64,000 nucleotides of DNA from Candidatus Acidiferrum typicum (GTDB lineage: Bacteria; Acidobacteriota; Terriglobia; Acidiferrales; UBA7541): assembly GCA_025463055.1 (NCBI GenBank), contig JAOAPV010000093.1:1-64000 (forward strand), given 5' to 3'. The notes below the pieces were generated by a model that saw only the letters and a list, made by a program, of their open reading frames with translations, was not told where the DNA came from and did not search any database. Every line of letters begins with the position of its first letter. The stretch's first letter is position 1. Positions 10,743 through 21,559 of the stretch are shown here, piece by piece. The position numbers were made by a program, and so were the translations under genes.

Positions 10743-11852
10743 CTACCGATTATTTGCTTCCACCGGTGCTTGAAACACTCCCGCATACCGCGCCGCGATG
10801 GCGGCCCACGAAAAATGATTCTTGTACGCGGCCCGGCTCCGCTCTGCAAGCATAGCGTGATATTCCCGATCGCCCAAAACATGCACCAGCGCCTCTCCCC
10901 ACGCACGTTCATTCGCGCGAGAAACAAGAATTACTCCGGCATCGGTGATTGGCGCAGCCGTTTCGGTGCCGGCAATCGCGATGACTGGCAACCCGCAAGC
11001 GATACCCGCGATGGCGCTGCCTCTGCGCGTCGAGATCGTGCCGCGCACGAAAAGCAACACATCTGCCGAACTCAGGAGTGGTTGCAGTTCCTCTTCTGGC
11101 AAAACCCCAGAGATGTGAAGCGTTACGGGGAGATCTCGCAACTTTTCTCGCAGGCTCTGTTCCGCCGCGTCCGCGTTCCTGCCAAATACCAACAAACGAA
11201 GCTTGCCCAATTCCTTCGCCGCCAAACGCAAGGCTCCGGCGATCTGTGATACTTCCTGCTGCCCCGCTGTGCCTCCCGTAACACCGAACACGGCCACCGT
11301 CGGCGTCTCATCCTGCCGGATGTTACCGACACGTCCCTCAGACGCACGATGTGGAAAATTGGCGCCCACAGGGATAAAGACGGCCTTCTTGGTCTCTGTC
11401 GTAATCCAAGAAAGCTGGCTGGCAGGCACGGTCAATATCCCCCGATCGCTCAGGCGCAGCGCCTGCCGAAAAGCGCGCACCTGGGTGAAACGGCGGACAT
11501 AATCGATTGCGCGCCTGCCGGGATAGGGCTCCACATCGTGGTAAACCACACCGACGCGAGCACCGGCATTGCGCAGAATCTTGATAACGCGCGGTACCTG
11601 AAGTGGGAAGCCTCGCGCTGACCAAGAGAGCGCGGTGTATTGCAGCAAAACCCAGCGGCCACGCCAATCGTCCGACTTTTGCTCCAGATCGCGCAACGCC
11701 GCCGTCCAACCGATTTCCTTCCACCGCATCCTGACAAGGTCCATCGCAAAATCGTGCGTGCGCAACGCCGCGCCAAGGTGCAGGCAATACTGCTCGACGG
11801 CATCGGTGGGCTCGTCGCGGGGACCCAGCAGGACTACCAGAGGCTCCGTCAT
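10743..11852 (-). CDS. glycosyltransferase family 4-like
   Basis: C-terminal GT-B pattern: LLFVRGTISTRRGSAIAGIACGLPVIAIAGTETAAP. Confidence 0.82.
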   Translation of the reverse strand: MTEPLVVLLGPRDEPTDAVEQYCLHLGAALRTHDFAMDLVRMRWKEIGWTAALRDLEQKSDDWRGRWVLLQYTALSWSARGFPLQVPRVIKILRNAGARVGVVYHDVEPYPGRRAIDYVRRFTQVRAFRQALRLSDRGILTVPASQLSWITTETKKAVFIPVGANFPHRASEGRVGNIRQDETPTVAVFGVTGGTAGQQEVSQIAGALRLAAKELGKLRLLVFGRNADAAEQSLREKLRDLPVTLHISGVLPEEELQPLLSSADVLLFVRGTISTRRGSAIAGIACGLPVIAIAGTETAAPITDAGVILVSRANERAWGEALVHVLGDREYHAMLAERSRAAYKNHFSWAAIAARYAGVFQAPVEANNR

Positions 11853-12160
11853 TTCACAAACAACACCAGATCCGTGTCCCCACGATTTTTGCGCACGAAA
11901 TGGAAAACTTCACATGCAGCAAGCAGTGCACGGCACTTTAGTTCCCTGCTCATCTCGCGAATGACCCCATGTTTCTCGGCCCGCCGCGGCGATACCCCGC
12001 GAACACTTCCCCCTCCAAACGCGCACCTCCATTTGTTCGCATCGGATTCAAACAAATCTGGAACGCGACAAGTGCCTGAGTTGAGTATTCCCAGCATTTT
12101 GCATGCCCGTACACCACCCATCATCACTGCGGCCAATCCGCATCGTCTAGATGATAGCAC
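11849..12160 (-). CDS. hypothetical protein, possibly 5'-truncated
   Basis: TGA overlaps the ATG of the 10743-11852 gene (ATGA coupling), suggesting a real reading frame; no family recognised. Confidence 0.3.
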   Translation of the reverse strand: MLSSRRCGLAAVMMGGVRACKMLGILNSGTCRVPDLFESDANKWRCAFGGGSVRGVSPRRAEKHGVIREMSRELKCRALLAACEVFHFVRKNRGDTDLVLFVK

Positions 12161-12388
12161 CCGGAGGAACTTGCGAACCTTCGTGCAAATACCCTGCTAG
12201 AGCGGACGCGGCAGGTGTGCGGCTCCTACTCGGTGATTCACAGGTATCCGGTGTTCCCCCCTCAGCGGTGCGCCGAAACGGGCAGATTACGGAAGATCCT
12301 TCGCAACGGGAGGCCGTGAGCAGGCAAAACGAAAGGCGTAGCCAGCATGCAACCAGTCGCTTAAGATCACAGAACATGGGCGAAAATC

Positions 12389-13453
12389 GTGCGTGACGCG
12401 ATAGTGCTTTCAGGCTGGCGATGGGAAACGTGTAACGTACCAGAGCGCATTGCATTGGCGTTAGCGCATGCCGGATCCCGCGTCCTCTACTGCGAGAATC
12501 CAGTGTCGTTCATACGCAGGGCTCGTTCTGTTACTGAAGTTGTGCAGGGAGTTTTTGCCTTCCGGCCAGTGCTCCTGAGTCATCGCTTGAACCGCGTTCC
12601 GGCTTTTTTGCGAACACAGTCCGCGGCTCTTGCCAATCAAGTTTTGGCTGCAGCGGCAACACTGAAGCTCAAAGATCCGTTGGTGTTTTACCCTCATGGC
12701 GATTATTGTCTGGGACTCTGTCGCGAATTCAAGAAACGTGGACTTCCACTCGTTCACATTTGCATGGACTATGAGTTGGCAACCCAAATGGAACATGTGC
12801 AACAGTCTGATCTGACATTGGCGATCCCCCGGGTCGCTTTCCAAGAGCTCAAAGTACAATTCGGCGAGAAAATCCGGACGCTGCCCCAGCTTTCGATCAT
12901 CAGGAACGGAACCGCAAACGTTGGGGTGAGAGAGTCTTCCGAATTTGCCAAGATACCGAGACCGCGTCTGGGATACCTCGGCAACCTGGTGGGGAGAGCC
13001 TCCCTGCCGCTGCTTGGGGAACTTCTATCGAAACACCCGGAGTGGAACTTCATTTCGTTTGGGAGCAAAAAGTGGTTTCCGCTCCCCAATGAACACGTCC
13101 TGCCCTGGCGTGCCCAAGACGAATTGCAGGCTGTGCTCGCCGGACTGGACGTAGGCTTGATGCCGTATGACTGTGCCAATCCTTACAATTTGCATTGTGT
13201 ACCTTTAAAGCTGTTTGACTACTTCGCTCTCGGAATGCCTGTGGTGAGCACACCCATTGTCGCAATTGCCGAATACGGGGACCTGGTGTACGCAGGCGAG
13301 ACTGCCGCCGAATTGGCCGGCGCCGTTACCCTCGCCCTCAAAGAAGCGGACGACAGTCCCAAAAAAGCGAGGCGTATGGCCCTGGCCAGGGAACATTCTT
13401 TCGAAAATGTCTCAGAAATCTTGCGGGAGATCCTTGACGAGTGGCCGGCGTAG
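12389..13453 (+). CDS. glycosyltransferase (GT-B-like)
   Basis: 354 aa, GTG start; LKLFDYFALGMPVVSTPI C-terminal GT-B motif. Confidence 0.82.
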   Translation: MRDAIVLSGWRWETCNVPERIALALAHAGSRVLYCENPVSFIRRARSVTEVVQGVFAFRPVLLSHRLNRVPAFLRTQSAALANQVLAAAATLKLKDPLVFYPHGDYCLGLCREFKKRGLPLVHICMDYELATQMEHVQQSDLTLAIPRVAFQELKVQFGEKIRTLPQLSIIRNGTANVGVRESSEFAKIPRPRLGYLGNLVGRASLPLLGELLSKHPEWNFISFGSKKWFPLPNEHVLPWRAQDELQAVLAGLDVGLMPYDCANPYNLHCVPLKLFDYFALGMPVVSTPIVAIAEYGDLVYAGETAAELAGAVTLALKEADDSPKKARRMALAREHSFENVSEILREILDEWPA

Positions 13454-13463
13454 CATGCTCCAC

Positions 13464-15101
13464 TTAGGCCTGAGTGCGAGGCTGCCGCAAACCCAGCGGC
13501 ACGGGCAGAACGCGGGCCCCAGATCGGGCGCTCAAAGCAGACTCAGCCTCCCCTGAAATTTGAAGAGTCGGCAAACGGAACAATATCCCGACCAGCAGCC
13601 AGAGATAGCAATTCAGAACGAAGTCTTGGTAAGCCTGGATAGCCACGAAAGTCATCGGAACCAACAATAGGAAGGCGTACAGCAGAATCATAAACGCAAG
13701 GGGAAAAAATGGAGAACCCTTGAGCTTCCGCACAACCCTCCACGCACTCAGGACCACAGCAGCACTCATCACCAGCCACAGGATTAGCCCTACAATTCCC
13801 ATTTCCAAAACAATATCCCCGTAGCCGCTTTCCACGGGATATTCGGGTGGTCGCGTCCCAAAAAATCGCGAGATGTATTGACCCCCTAAGGACGCAGTGC
13901 CCAGCCCATTACCGTATGGCCAGCGTGAATTATTGAGAGCCTTCGAGAACTCGGCCAATGGATAATCCTGCGATCGGGTAAATAGTTCACCTCTCGGGCT
14001 GCGAGGGTCCAGTGTGTCGGAGAGAACCGCGATGCGGCCCAGGAAGGCCTCCGGGTACGCAAACAGCAGAACGAGGACGGCGACGGCTACCCCTATCGCC
14101 GCTCGCTGCACGATACGAACAACCCGCAACGCTTGACCTTGCCGCCACGGAGCACCCCACAGGAAAGCCAGTGCGCCTGCGACACCACTGAGAGCGCTCC
14201 ACACAAAAACACCACGGGACGCACACATTAGGCATCCTGCAGCGGTCAGCGCCAGAACCAGAAGGGTGAATATTCTGCCTATTCTGCCCTTACGATGTCT
14301 CAGCAAAAGATAACCGCTGAAACCAAATACGATGAGCCAACTCACGATGAGGAGGTCGCCGAATCTTCCGGCGCTGACAAAGACCGATGTCGGACGATAG
14401 ACGAGGGTGTGTGTTATTGGAGCCACGCGATACAAGCCGCTCAGCTCCCGGATGTCTTCAGCCATCACCGCAGGATTAAGAAATTGCGGCCCAAGAATGG
14501 CTTGCACGATGCCAAGGGAAACGATCACCCCAATCAAACTCAGGTTGAAATAGAAAAAACGGCGGAGCGTTGCTTCGGAATCCGCGAGGGCATAACCTAC
14601 CACGATAAGTGGTACATAATAGAAATAAAGCTTCATTCCCATCAGTCCGTAAAAGATGGTGGTCGAAGCCGGATTGAAGACCTGGATGAAAGCGAACCAG
14701 ATGAGGACCAGGAGGGCTCTTAGGAAGGGCGGCCGGAACGTTTTCAGGTTTGGATCCTTCCTTCGCCAGCTCGCAAAAAAGGAAACATAGACAACAGCCA
14801 GCAAGAAGTCCTTGGCAAAGTAAATCGCCATATTATTGCCAAGATATTTGCGTGCGAGGTCCTCGAGAAGCAACCAGGCCAGCAGCAAGTAAAGCCCCGT
14901 GCGCCAGTTAATGGCCGTTACCGCGACGATGGCCGCGCCAACACAGGCCATCCCCGCAAAAGCCAATTTGCTAAAGTCCTCCGCGAGGATGGTCTCCGCA
15001 ACCACGTACGCAGCTACCAATCCACAAACGAAGAATACAATACTCAAGACCGACTGAGGCCTTACCCCCTGCGCAAGCCGATGGGACGCAAAATTCACCA
15101 C
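13464..15101 (-). CDS. O-antigen ligase/polymerase-like membrane protein
   Basis: 545 aa, many TM segments; late periplasmic loop then YGDIVLEMGIVGLILWL, Wzy/WaaL-like topology. Confidence 0.78.
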   Translation of the reverse strand: MVNFASHRLAQGVRPQSVLSIVFFVCGLVAAYVVAETILAEDFSKLAFAGMACVGAAIVAVTAINWRTGLYLLLAWLLLEDLARKYLGNNMAIYFAKDFLLAVVYVSFFASWRRKDPNLKTFRPPFLRALLVLIWFAFIQVFNPASTTIFYGLMGMKLYFYYVPLIVVGYALADSEATLRRFFYFNLSLIGVIVSLGIVQAILGPQFLNPAVMAEDIRELSGLYRVAPITHTLVYRPTSVFVSAGRFGDLLIVSWLIVFGFSGYLLLRHRKGRIGRIFTLLVLALTAAGCLMCASRGVFVWSALSGVAGALAFLWGAPWRQGQALRVVRIVQRAAIGVAVAVLVLLFAYPEAFLGRIAVLSDTLDPRSPRGELFTRSQDYPLAEFSKALNNSRWPYGNGLGTASLGGQYISRFFGTRPPEYPVESGYGDIVLEMGIVGLILWLVMSAAVVLSAWRVVRKLKGSPFFPLAFMILLYAFLLLVPMTFVAIQAYQDFVLNCYLWLLVGILFRLPTLQISGEAESALSARSGARVLPVPLGLRQPRTQA

Positions 15102-15495
15102 ATTGCCTTCGTGGAGGATATGGCGGTCAACCGGACCGCGATCGCAGGTGTAGTGGTTCGCACTTGGTTAATTCTGTCACCTTCCACGCTGTGCATGTCT
15201 CCGATTTACCGCACTATTGTAACTGATTCCCGCAATCCCCACGCCTAGCTGCCGCTTTCGATAGGGGAGGTTTGAGGTCCCCCCCCGCGACAGGCTGCTC
15301 CGGAATGAAAAATGCCGCTCCGAAACGGAACCCGTCTCGTATCGGCCGCCCTCCCGTTTTGCGCTAAGCCCATACCGATCTAAGAACATAGCCCTCGTGA
15401 TGTATTCGCCGTATCTGGTCAATAAACTGCACTACACCGGCAAGCGGCCTCGCACCTCTTTAGCTGCGAGGCTAAGCGGGGCCGACCGTTTGCTG

Positions 15496-16941
15496 ATGAT
15501 GAGAGATGTGAAATTACTTGTAGTTGCAATCTCATTGCTGTTCGCCGGAACGTGTCGGGCACAGCTACCAATGAGCAGATGGATAAGCGTCAAGGACTTC
15601 GGAGCCAAGGGAGATGCTAAGACAGATGATTCTCTCGCAATCACCAAGGCCATTCAACAGACAGATACTTTCGGTGGCGTTGTTTATTTCCCAGCGGCTT
15701 CGGGCTACGTCTTTAACGGCCAGCTGCCGATTCTGGCCAACAGTAGACGCGTAACCCTTTTCTTGGACGCGCCGTTAGTTTTGACACGTACGCTAAACGT
15801 CCTGAGCGGCTACGTTATTCGGGGAAACAGCGGTGGGCAACTCGAAGCCTTTTCTACGGATAATCTTTCACTCATCGAGGTCGGACCGGGAGCAAGTCCG
15901 GCAATATCGATTCATCACCAAACGGGCGTGCAGATGGAAAATCTAAAAATTGCATACGTCAATTATGGATCGGACGGAATCGTCGTGGACGGCTCATCCG
16001 CGGAGATCGCATTCAAGAACGTGTTCGTCCACATGCACGGCGACGCGCCCTCCGGCGTACCGCTCCTGATCAAAGGAGGGTTTGGATATACCGTGGACGG
16101 GGGTGGATATGCTTCCCCCGGCAGCTCGAGCAGCCCGAGTATTGCGTTTACAGACGATGCCGCTTGCAACTATGTCGGGATATTCAGGGTTCGCCATGCG
16201 TTTCTGGGCGGTCACGGCATCGAGCTATCCTCCACCTGTGGAGGAATGAATTCAATGACCTTCGAAGATATGCTCTTCGAAGCTGCCGTAGGCCCCTTTT
16301 TAACCATCAACTCCCACTCCAGGATTGGGGTCTGGTCGATCTCCATCAAAGACATAAACATGGCTGATTCTGTGGGCGATCCGAAACCTCCATTGATCGA
16401 CGCACATTGCCAGTGTGCCGGTATTTGGGGGGTGCAAGTCACCAATAGCTACACGGACGGCCCCCAATTGACCACTGGAGATCCCATCTTGGACTTGGAA
16501 GTTTGGAGTCCCTTTCCGGGTTCCGGATATAAGATTGCGCAGTCTTCCGGGTACGTGTTGCACACCCCGTCGGCAATTTACAATGCAATGCCGACTTTTC
16601 AAGTGAACGGGACATCGGGTTTCAGCATCAACCCCAGCTCACAGCCGGCACGCACGATTCAGTCCGGCCAGACCGCGGTCTATCCCCTGACGGTCATGGC
16701 TAGTTCCGGATTTAAACAAACGGTCGAGTTCAGCTGCAGTGGACAGCCGTCCGAGTCAACTTGTACAGTCGCGCCATCCTCAACCGCGTTGAATGGCCCA
16801 AATTCAGCTCCATTCATCGTTGCTGTCGCAACCACAGCTCGAGCCAATGGAACCGGTTTGCAACTCGCCCTAGCCGCTTACGACCTTCCGACCATCGACT
16901 GCTCGCCGTCCTGCTTGTATGCATTGCGCTCGTATCGATGA
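15496..16941 (+). CDS. secreted right-handed parallel beta-helix protein (pectate-lyase-superfamily-like) with C-terminal Ig-like segment
   Basis: Signal peptide MMRDVKLLVVAISLLFAGTCRAQ; WISVKDFGAKGDAKTDDSLAI motif of the pectate lyase superfamily; beta-helix body; C-terminal QTVEFSCSGQPSESTCTVAPSS Ig-like. Confidence 0.78.
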   Translation: MMRDVKLLVVAISLLFAGTCRAQLPMSRWISVKDFGAKGDAKTDDSLAITKAIQQTDTFGGVVYFPAASGYVFNGQLPILANSRRVTLFLDAPLVLTRTLNVLSGYVIRGNSGGQLEAFSTDNLSLIEVGPGASPAISIHHQTGVQMENLKIAYVNYGSDGIVVDGSSAEIAFKNVFVHMHGDAPSGVPLLIKGGFGYTVDGGGYASPGSSSSPSIAFTDDAACNYVGIFRVRHAFLGGHGIELSSTCGGMNSMTFEDMLFEAAVGPFLTINSHSRIGVWSISIKDINMADSVGDPKPPLIDAHCQCAGIWGVQVTNSYTDGPQLTTGDPILDLEVWSPFPGSGYKIAQSSGYVLHTPSAIYNAMPTFQVNGTSGFSINPSSQPARTIQSGQTAVYPLTVMASSGFKQTVEFSCSGQPSESTCTVAPSSTALNGPNSAPFIVAVATTARANGTGLQLALAAYDLPTIDCSPSCLYALRSYR

Positions 16942-17210
16942 TTAAGATCATTGATCCGTCGAAATTGGCCCAGCCCACCTATGCTCATGCCCTTTTTTTT
17001 TGCACTCTGCTTTTTACGGCCCTGGTCATTTCCTCCTGCGCACGGGTCGACGCGAATGGAAAGGCTGCGCCGGCCGGCGGACCTTCTGGGAGTGCTGCAG
17101 CAAACCCCGGGACAGCCCCCGGCACTTACACATTGACCATCACTGGCAGGTGCACATCCTGTTCTACCAAAATCACACATGAGACCAGCCTGATCTTGGT
17201 TCTGCAATGA
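16860..17210 (+). pseudogene. out-of-frame C-terminal continuation of the 15496 beta-helix protein
   Basis: Frame of the 149-aa ORF encodes LLAVLLVCIALVSMI...FTALVISSCARV...GTYTLTITG...LILVLQ, which resembles an Ig-like repeat tail. Confidence 0.55.
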
Positions 17211-17280
17211 CAGTGGGCAGTCGGTTCCCTCAGAATTAGGCCGCTCGCCCCATCGCGACCGTTGAAGCCAAGGCCTCTCC

Positions 17281-18507
17281 CTAAGTGTTCCCATCGCGGG
17301 ACCGTTTCCCTGCCCGCCCATCGGCCCTATCCACAGCGACTTGAATCGCTGTGACCGTCGCAGCAATGTTGTGCTCTGGCGACCATGTGTACATGTGCGC
17401 TAGGCAGGCGCGGCCAACGGATGCAAGAAACCCTCGATCCGTTGCGACGCGCCGCAAAACACCCGCCAATGCCGCAATGTCCCCGCATGGATAAACGAAA
17501 CTGCCCTCTGTGGGACTTATCAGGTCTCTCGCAGCACCGACGCGATCACTCGCGATAACCGCGCAACCACAACACATGGCCTCGTTCACCACAACGCCAA
17601 AAGGCTCGTACTCCGAAGGTAGCACCATCAGATCCGCCGATCTGTAGACGGATGGCAGCATCCCCTGATTGACGAACCCCAAGAAGCGAACGCGCGAGAC
17701 TACACCCAGCGCCTTGGCTTCCGATTCGAGTTGTTCTTTCAGCGGGCCGTCGCCCGCGAAGACGAGCAGGGCGTTCGAAATCGCTGCTTTCGCAAAGGCC
17801 TGAAGAAGATCAAACGGCCGTTTCCAGGATTGCAGCTTCGCGGAAAAGAGAATGACCAGATCCCCGGGCGAAGCGCCCCACGAGGCACGGACCGCCGAAC
17901 CGTCAACGTTTTTGCACTGTTCCGTCCACCAATCGTTGTCCACCGTATAGGGCGTTAACGTAATACGTTCGCGGGGGAGCCCGAGAGAACGCATCAACTC
18001 CAGCGTGCCTGAAGACGGAACAATCACCTGATCAGCGAGACCAAACAGTTTCGGCCAAATAGCTTTTTTGAACGACCGCTTCCACGCGCGTCCGTCCCGG
18101 GGAGCCAACGTGGTCGCGTCGGTGCCAAAGAGAAACTTAGCTTTTGAGAGCTTGGTGACCAGGTACGTGATCCAAAACGTTGCGCGTACATAGCCGACAA
18201 AAGAGACCACCGCATCGTAGTGGCCCGTTCTGATGAGTTTCCAGAGTCCTGGATTGTAGAGCCCTCGAAAGGATTCGGCGTTTGAACCTTTGTTCGGAAC
18301 GTGAGACCACGGGTAACCCGAAAGGAGCGGTATGTCCCACTGGACAGTCGTTTCAAATTCCGGGTCAAACGCCGCTTCGGCCCCACGGAGACTGCAATAC
18401 GCTACCTGCATGTCAATTTCAGGCCGCGCCGCAAAACGTCGGAAAAGAGGCGCTTGGTATTGGACGGGGTGAGAAGCCACAAAAAGAACTCGGTAGCGCC
18501 TGGGCAT
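17281..18507 (-). CDS. glycosyltransferase family 4
   Basis: LVVFA.DGPLKEQLE...VLPSEYEPFGVVVNEAMCCGCAVIASDRVGAARDL. Confidence 0.9.
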   Translation of the reverse strand: MPRRYRVLFVASHPVQYQAPLFRRFAARPEIDMQVAYCSLRGAEAAFDPEFETTVQWDIPLLSGYPWSHVPNKGSNAESFRGLYNPGLWKLIRTGHYDAVVSFVGYVRATFWITYLVTKLSKAKFLFGTDATTLAPRDGRAWKRSFKKAIWPKLFGLADQVIVPSSGTLELMRSLGLPRERITLTPYTVDNDWWTEQCKNVDGSAVRASWGASPGDLVILFSAKLQSWKRPFDLLQAFAKAAISNALLVFAGDGPLKEQLESEAKALGVVSRVRFLGFVNQGMLPSVYRSADLMVLPSEYEPFGVVVNEAMCCGCAVIASDRVGAARDLISPTEGSFVYPCGDIAALAGVLRRVATDRGFLASVGRACLAHMYTWSPEHNIAATVTAIQVAVDRADGRAGKRSRDGNT

Positions 18508-18704
18508 CAGGGAATCCCACGTTCAACTGATTTCTTAGGAGTCCCCGGAGACGCTGCGGAAATTACTAGCCCACGCCGCGAAACCGTCCTCGCAGCAATT
18601 GCTCCAAACCGAAAGCCTTTGCGCAAACTAAAGCCCCGCATACTTCCCGAGCACATGATCGCCGACGAATTCACAAGAACCGGGGTTCCTAAGCGCATGT
18701 GGCA

Positions 18705-19871
18705 CTAGGATTTGGAATCGTAGAGCTCTCGATACAGCTGCGCGTGAGCCGCTATCATTGCTTCTCGCGAATAACAATCCACCACGCGCTGCTTTGCCTG
18801 AACTCCTAGACGAGACGCCCAGGCAGAATCGTCCAAAAGACTGCCCAGTTGCTGTGCAAGATCCTTCGCGTCGCCAACGCGAAACGTGAGCCCGGCGTTA
18901 CCTAGGACCTCCTTGAAAGCTCCGAGATCGGATGCGATAACCGGAAGCCCCCTCGACATGTTCTCCGCCACGACCAAGCCAAAGACTTCACCTCCAAGCG
19001 ACGGTACGACAACCGCACTCGCGGTTGCCAAAATGGATTCCACTTCGGTTGCATCCAGATACCCCATAAAACGGGTGCAGGAGGAGAGATGGAGCTCTCG
19101 TGCATGTTCCTGAAGCTTGGTGCGCTCCGGACCGTCGCCAATGAGGATGAGTTCAAATGATCGCTTTTGCGATCGAAGGATACTCGCAGCCTCCAATAGG
19201 ACGCGGATGCCCTTACTGCTTACCAGCCTTCCCTGGAAGACGATTATGGGCGGACCGGATACCGCAGGCGAGCGCCGAAACGAAGCCATCGGTTCGATAC
19301 CGTGCGGAATCACTCGCATGTGAGGGAGACGCAGAACGCCAGCGAGAAATTCGGTCGGCGTGATATTGGCCGCTATGTGCGAACAAAGGAATCGCCTAAC
19401 AAAGGTTAGCAACCAAAGCTTCCACGACGCGAGCCAATTGCCATCGGACCGGCAGCGCAAACACTCTGAATAGTTCCCTGCCATGAAGTGCCCGCAGCAC
19501 GGAATACTGGCCGGCTCAATGAGCAACTGTCCCGTTGGACAAATAGTCTGAAAACCATGATGCTCGATGATCACAGGTTTGCGTCCCAACAGGCCAAGTA
19601 TGTGAGGGACCAGGGCAGGGCCAGCCAGGTGAATAAGGTCCGACGAACGTATCTCTTGCCACAACCGACGAAGGCCCGGCTGGCGGAGAACGCGGAACGG
19701 AAGCACGGAGTCATCGAAGCCTCCCGCCGGCGTTTGCGTGACAATCGTGATTTCGAACTCAGACAAATCCCTCGCATGGACCTCGGCCAGGCCCCGAGCC
19801 ATTGTGAGAACAATGGTTTCGGCCCCGCCAACGCTCGGGGCGAAATAGTGAGAGTAGAGTAGGATGTTCAC
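18705..19871 (-). CDS. glycosyltransferase family 4
   Basis: YSHYFAPSVGGAE...VVPSLGGEVFGLVVAENMSRGLPVIASDLG. Confidence 0.92.
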   Translation of the reverse strand: MNILLYSHYFAPSVGGAETIVLTMARGLAEVHARDLSEFEITIVTQTPAGGFDDSVLPFRVLRQPGLRRLWQEIRSSDLIHLAGPALVPHILGLLGRKPVIIEHHGFQTICPTGQLLIEPASIPCCGHFMAGNYSECLRCRSDGNWLASWKLWLLTFVRRFLCSHIAANITPTEFLAGVLRLPHMRVIPHGIEPMASFRRSPAVSGPPIIVFQGRLVSSKGIRVLLEAASILRSQKRSFELILIGDGPERTKLQEHARELHLSSCTRFMGYLDATEVESILATASAVVVPSLGGEVFGLVVAENMSRGLPVIASDLGAFKEVLGNAGLTFRVGDAKDLAQQLGSLLDDSAWASRLGVQAKQRVVDCYSREAMIAAHAQLYRELYDSKS

Positions 19872-20023
19872 GCCAAATTCACGCCAAAGACCGAACGATG
19901 AGAGAGCTCGACAGCAAGCGGACTATATGGGATACGCAGCATCTTACCGATCTTACTGCATTAGGCGATTCCTTCAAATGCGACCAATGGACACGCCATC
20001 GCGTCTCTCTGAAGGACACCTTG

Positions 20024-21250
20024 ATGCGGATCGCCGTAATTTCTCCATTCGTTGACAAACAGCACGGCACCGAACGTTGTTTAGCAGAACTGATGGAGCG
20101 GCTCGTTTCTAACTACCCGTGTGAAATTCACCTGTATGCTCAGCGCGTCGACGATGTCGCCGTCGAGTGCATGATCGAAGGCTCGAATCCCCGCGGACCC
20201 GGAATTCGCTGGCACAAAGTTCCCTCTATTCCGGGCCCCCATTTGGTGCAGTACCTTTGGTGGTTCGCTGCAAACACGTTGCTACGCTGGTGGCACCGGC
20301 GATCAGGAAAGGTCTTTTCGGACGTTCTGTTTTCGCCCGGAGTCAATGCGTGGAACCCGGACGTAGTCCATGTCCACATCGTATTTGAAGAGTTCTACCA
20401 GCGCGTGAGGAATGAACTCCGCTTCCGAAGCACTCCGGTTTTGAGCTGGCCCGTGCTCCTTCATCGCCGCCTGTACTATGGTTTGGCTCGTTGGCTGGAA
20501 GTACGAATCTACCCCAAGAAACGGGTCCGGTTGGCCGCGGTTTCGCGCATGGTTCAAGATCAGTTGGCAACCTACTTCCACCGTTCCGATGCTAAATGCG
20601 TTCGGAACGGCGTAAACTTGAGTCAATTCGCGCCTGCCATTCGATTGGAACGGCGCTCACAAGCCCGCGACCGCCTAGCCATACCTGCCCAAACGTTCGT
20701 ATTCTTATTGATCGGAAATGACTGGCGAACAAAGGGCTTGCACCTAGCCATCGAAGCTTTCGGTATCTGCAATGAGTTACCTATACACCTTTTGGTCGTT
20801 GGGCGTGACCAGACACGGCCATTCCTGCAACGGATCCATCAGCTTAATATCACAGACCGGATAACCTTCTTACCGCCCGCACGTGACACGATGCATTTCT
20901 ATGCGGCGGCGGATGCTTACGTAGGCCCGTCGCTGGAAGACGCTTTCGGGCTACCGGTCTTAGAAGCCATGGCATGCGGCCTTCCGGTGATTACTAGCAT
21001 GAATGCTGGGGTGAGTGAACTCATCGAGGATCGTTCGAACGGTCTGCTGTTGCACGACCCTGGAAACGTCGTCGAATTAGTCACTTTGATCCGAACGCTG
21101 GTTTCCGATTCCGCCTTAAGAGAGGTTCTTGCGAGTAATGCATTGAAAACCGCCGAACGCTGTACATGGGACGAGAGCGCGGCTGCATTGTGGCACCTTC
21201 TAAACGAAGTGCTCGCAGGAAAACGGTCTGGTTCAGATAAGCATCACTAA
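20024..21250 (+). CDS. glycosyltransferase family 4
   Basis: MRIAVISPFVDKQHGTERCLAELMERL...GPSLEDAFGLPVLEAMACGLPVITS; start moved to internal ATG 20024. Confidence 0.9.
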   Translation: MRIAVISPFVDKQHGTERCLAELMERLVSNYPCEIHLYAQRVDDVAVECMIEGSNPRGPGIRWHKVPSIPGPHLVQYLWWFAANTLLRWWHRRSGKVFSDVLFSPGVNAWNPDVVHVHIVFEEFYQRVRNELRFRSTPVLSWPVLLHRRLYYGLARWLEVRIYPKKRVRLAAVSRMVQDQLATYFHRSDAKCVRNGVNLSQFAPAIRLERRSQARDRLAIPAQTFVFLLIGNDWRTKGLHLAIEAFGICNELPIHLLVVGRDQTRPFLQRIHQLNITDRITFLPPARDTMHFYAAADAYVGPSLEDAFGLPVLEAMACGLPVITSMNAGVSELIEDRSNGLLLHDPGNVVELVTLIRTLVSDSALREVLASNALKTAERCTWDESAAALWHLLNEVLAGKRSGSDKHH

Positions 21251-21559
21251 TTCCCGCTCTTCGCAGCAGAGCAATGAGTCGCACGCGTTGCGTTCAACCT
21301 ACGATACCCAAGGTTTCAAATTTTGATGGTACTTTCAGCATGGACCCAAGGATTCGCCCATCGCGGAATCTTGTCGGATGGGCCGGTGCCACTACACGTC
21401 GAGACCTTAGGCGAGAGCGATACAACACAATCCGAAGCTATCTCATCACGAGAGCGACGAAGCGAAAGCCTCTTTCCTTTTAGGTTCCACGAAAAACGGC
21501 GCTACGGACCAAGGCATTGCTGCTAAGATTTCTTGTCCGTTACAAGCGAAAGGAACAAG

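Noticed and set aside
14295-14723. 142-aa plus-strand ORF within the O-antigen polymerase gene
   Set aside because: Antisense ORF; the minus strand encodes a coherent multi-TM protein.
15275-15295. C8 homopolymer upstream of the first beta-helix gene
   Set aside because: No coding frame depends on it; phase variation cannot be supported.
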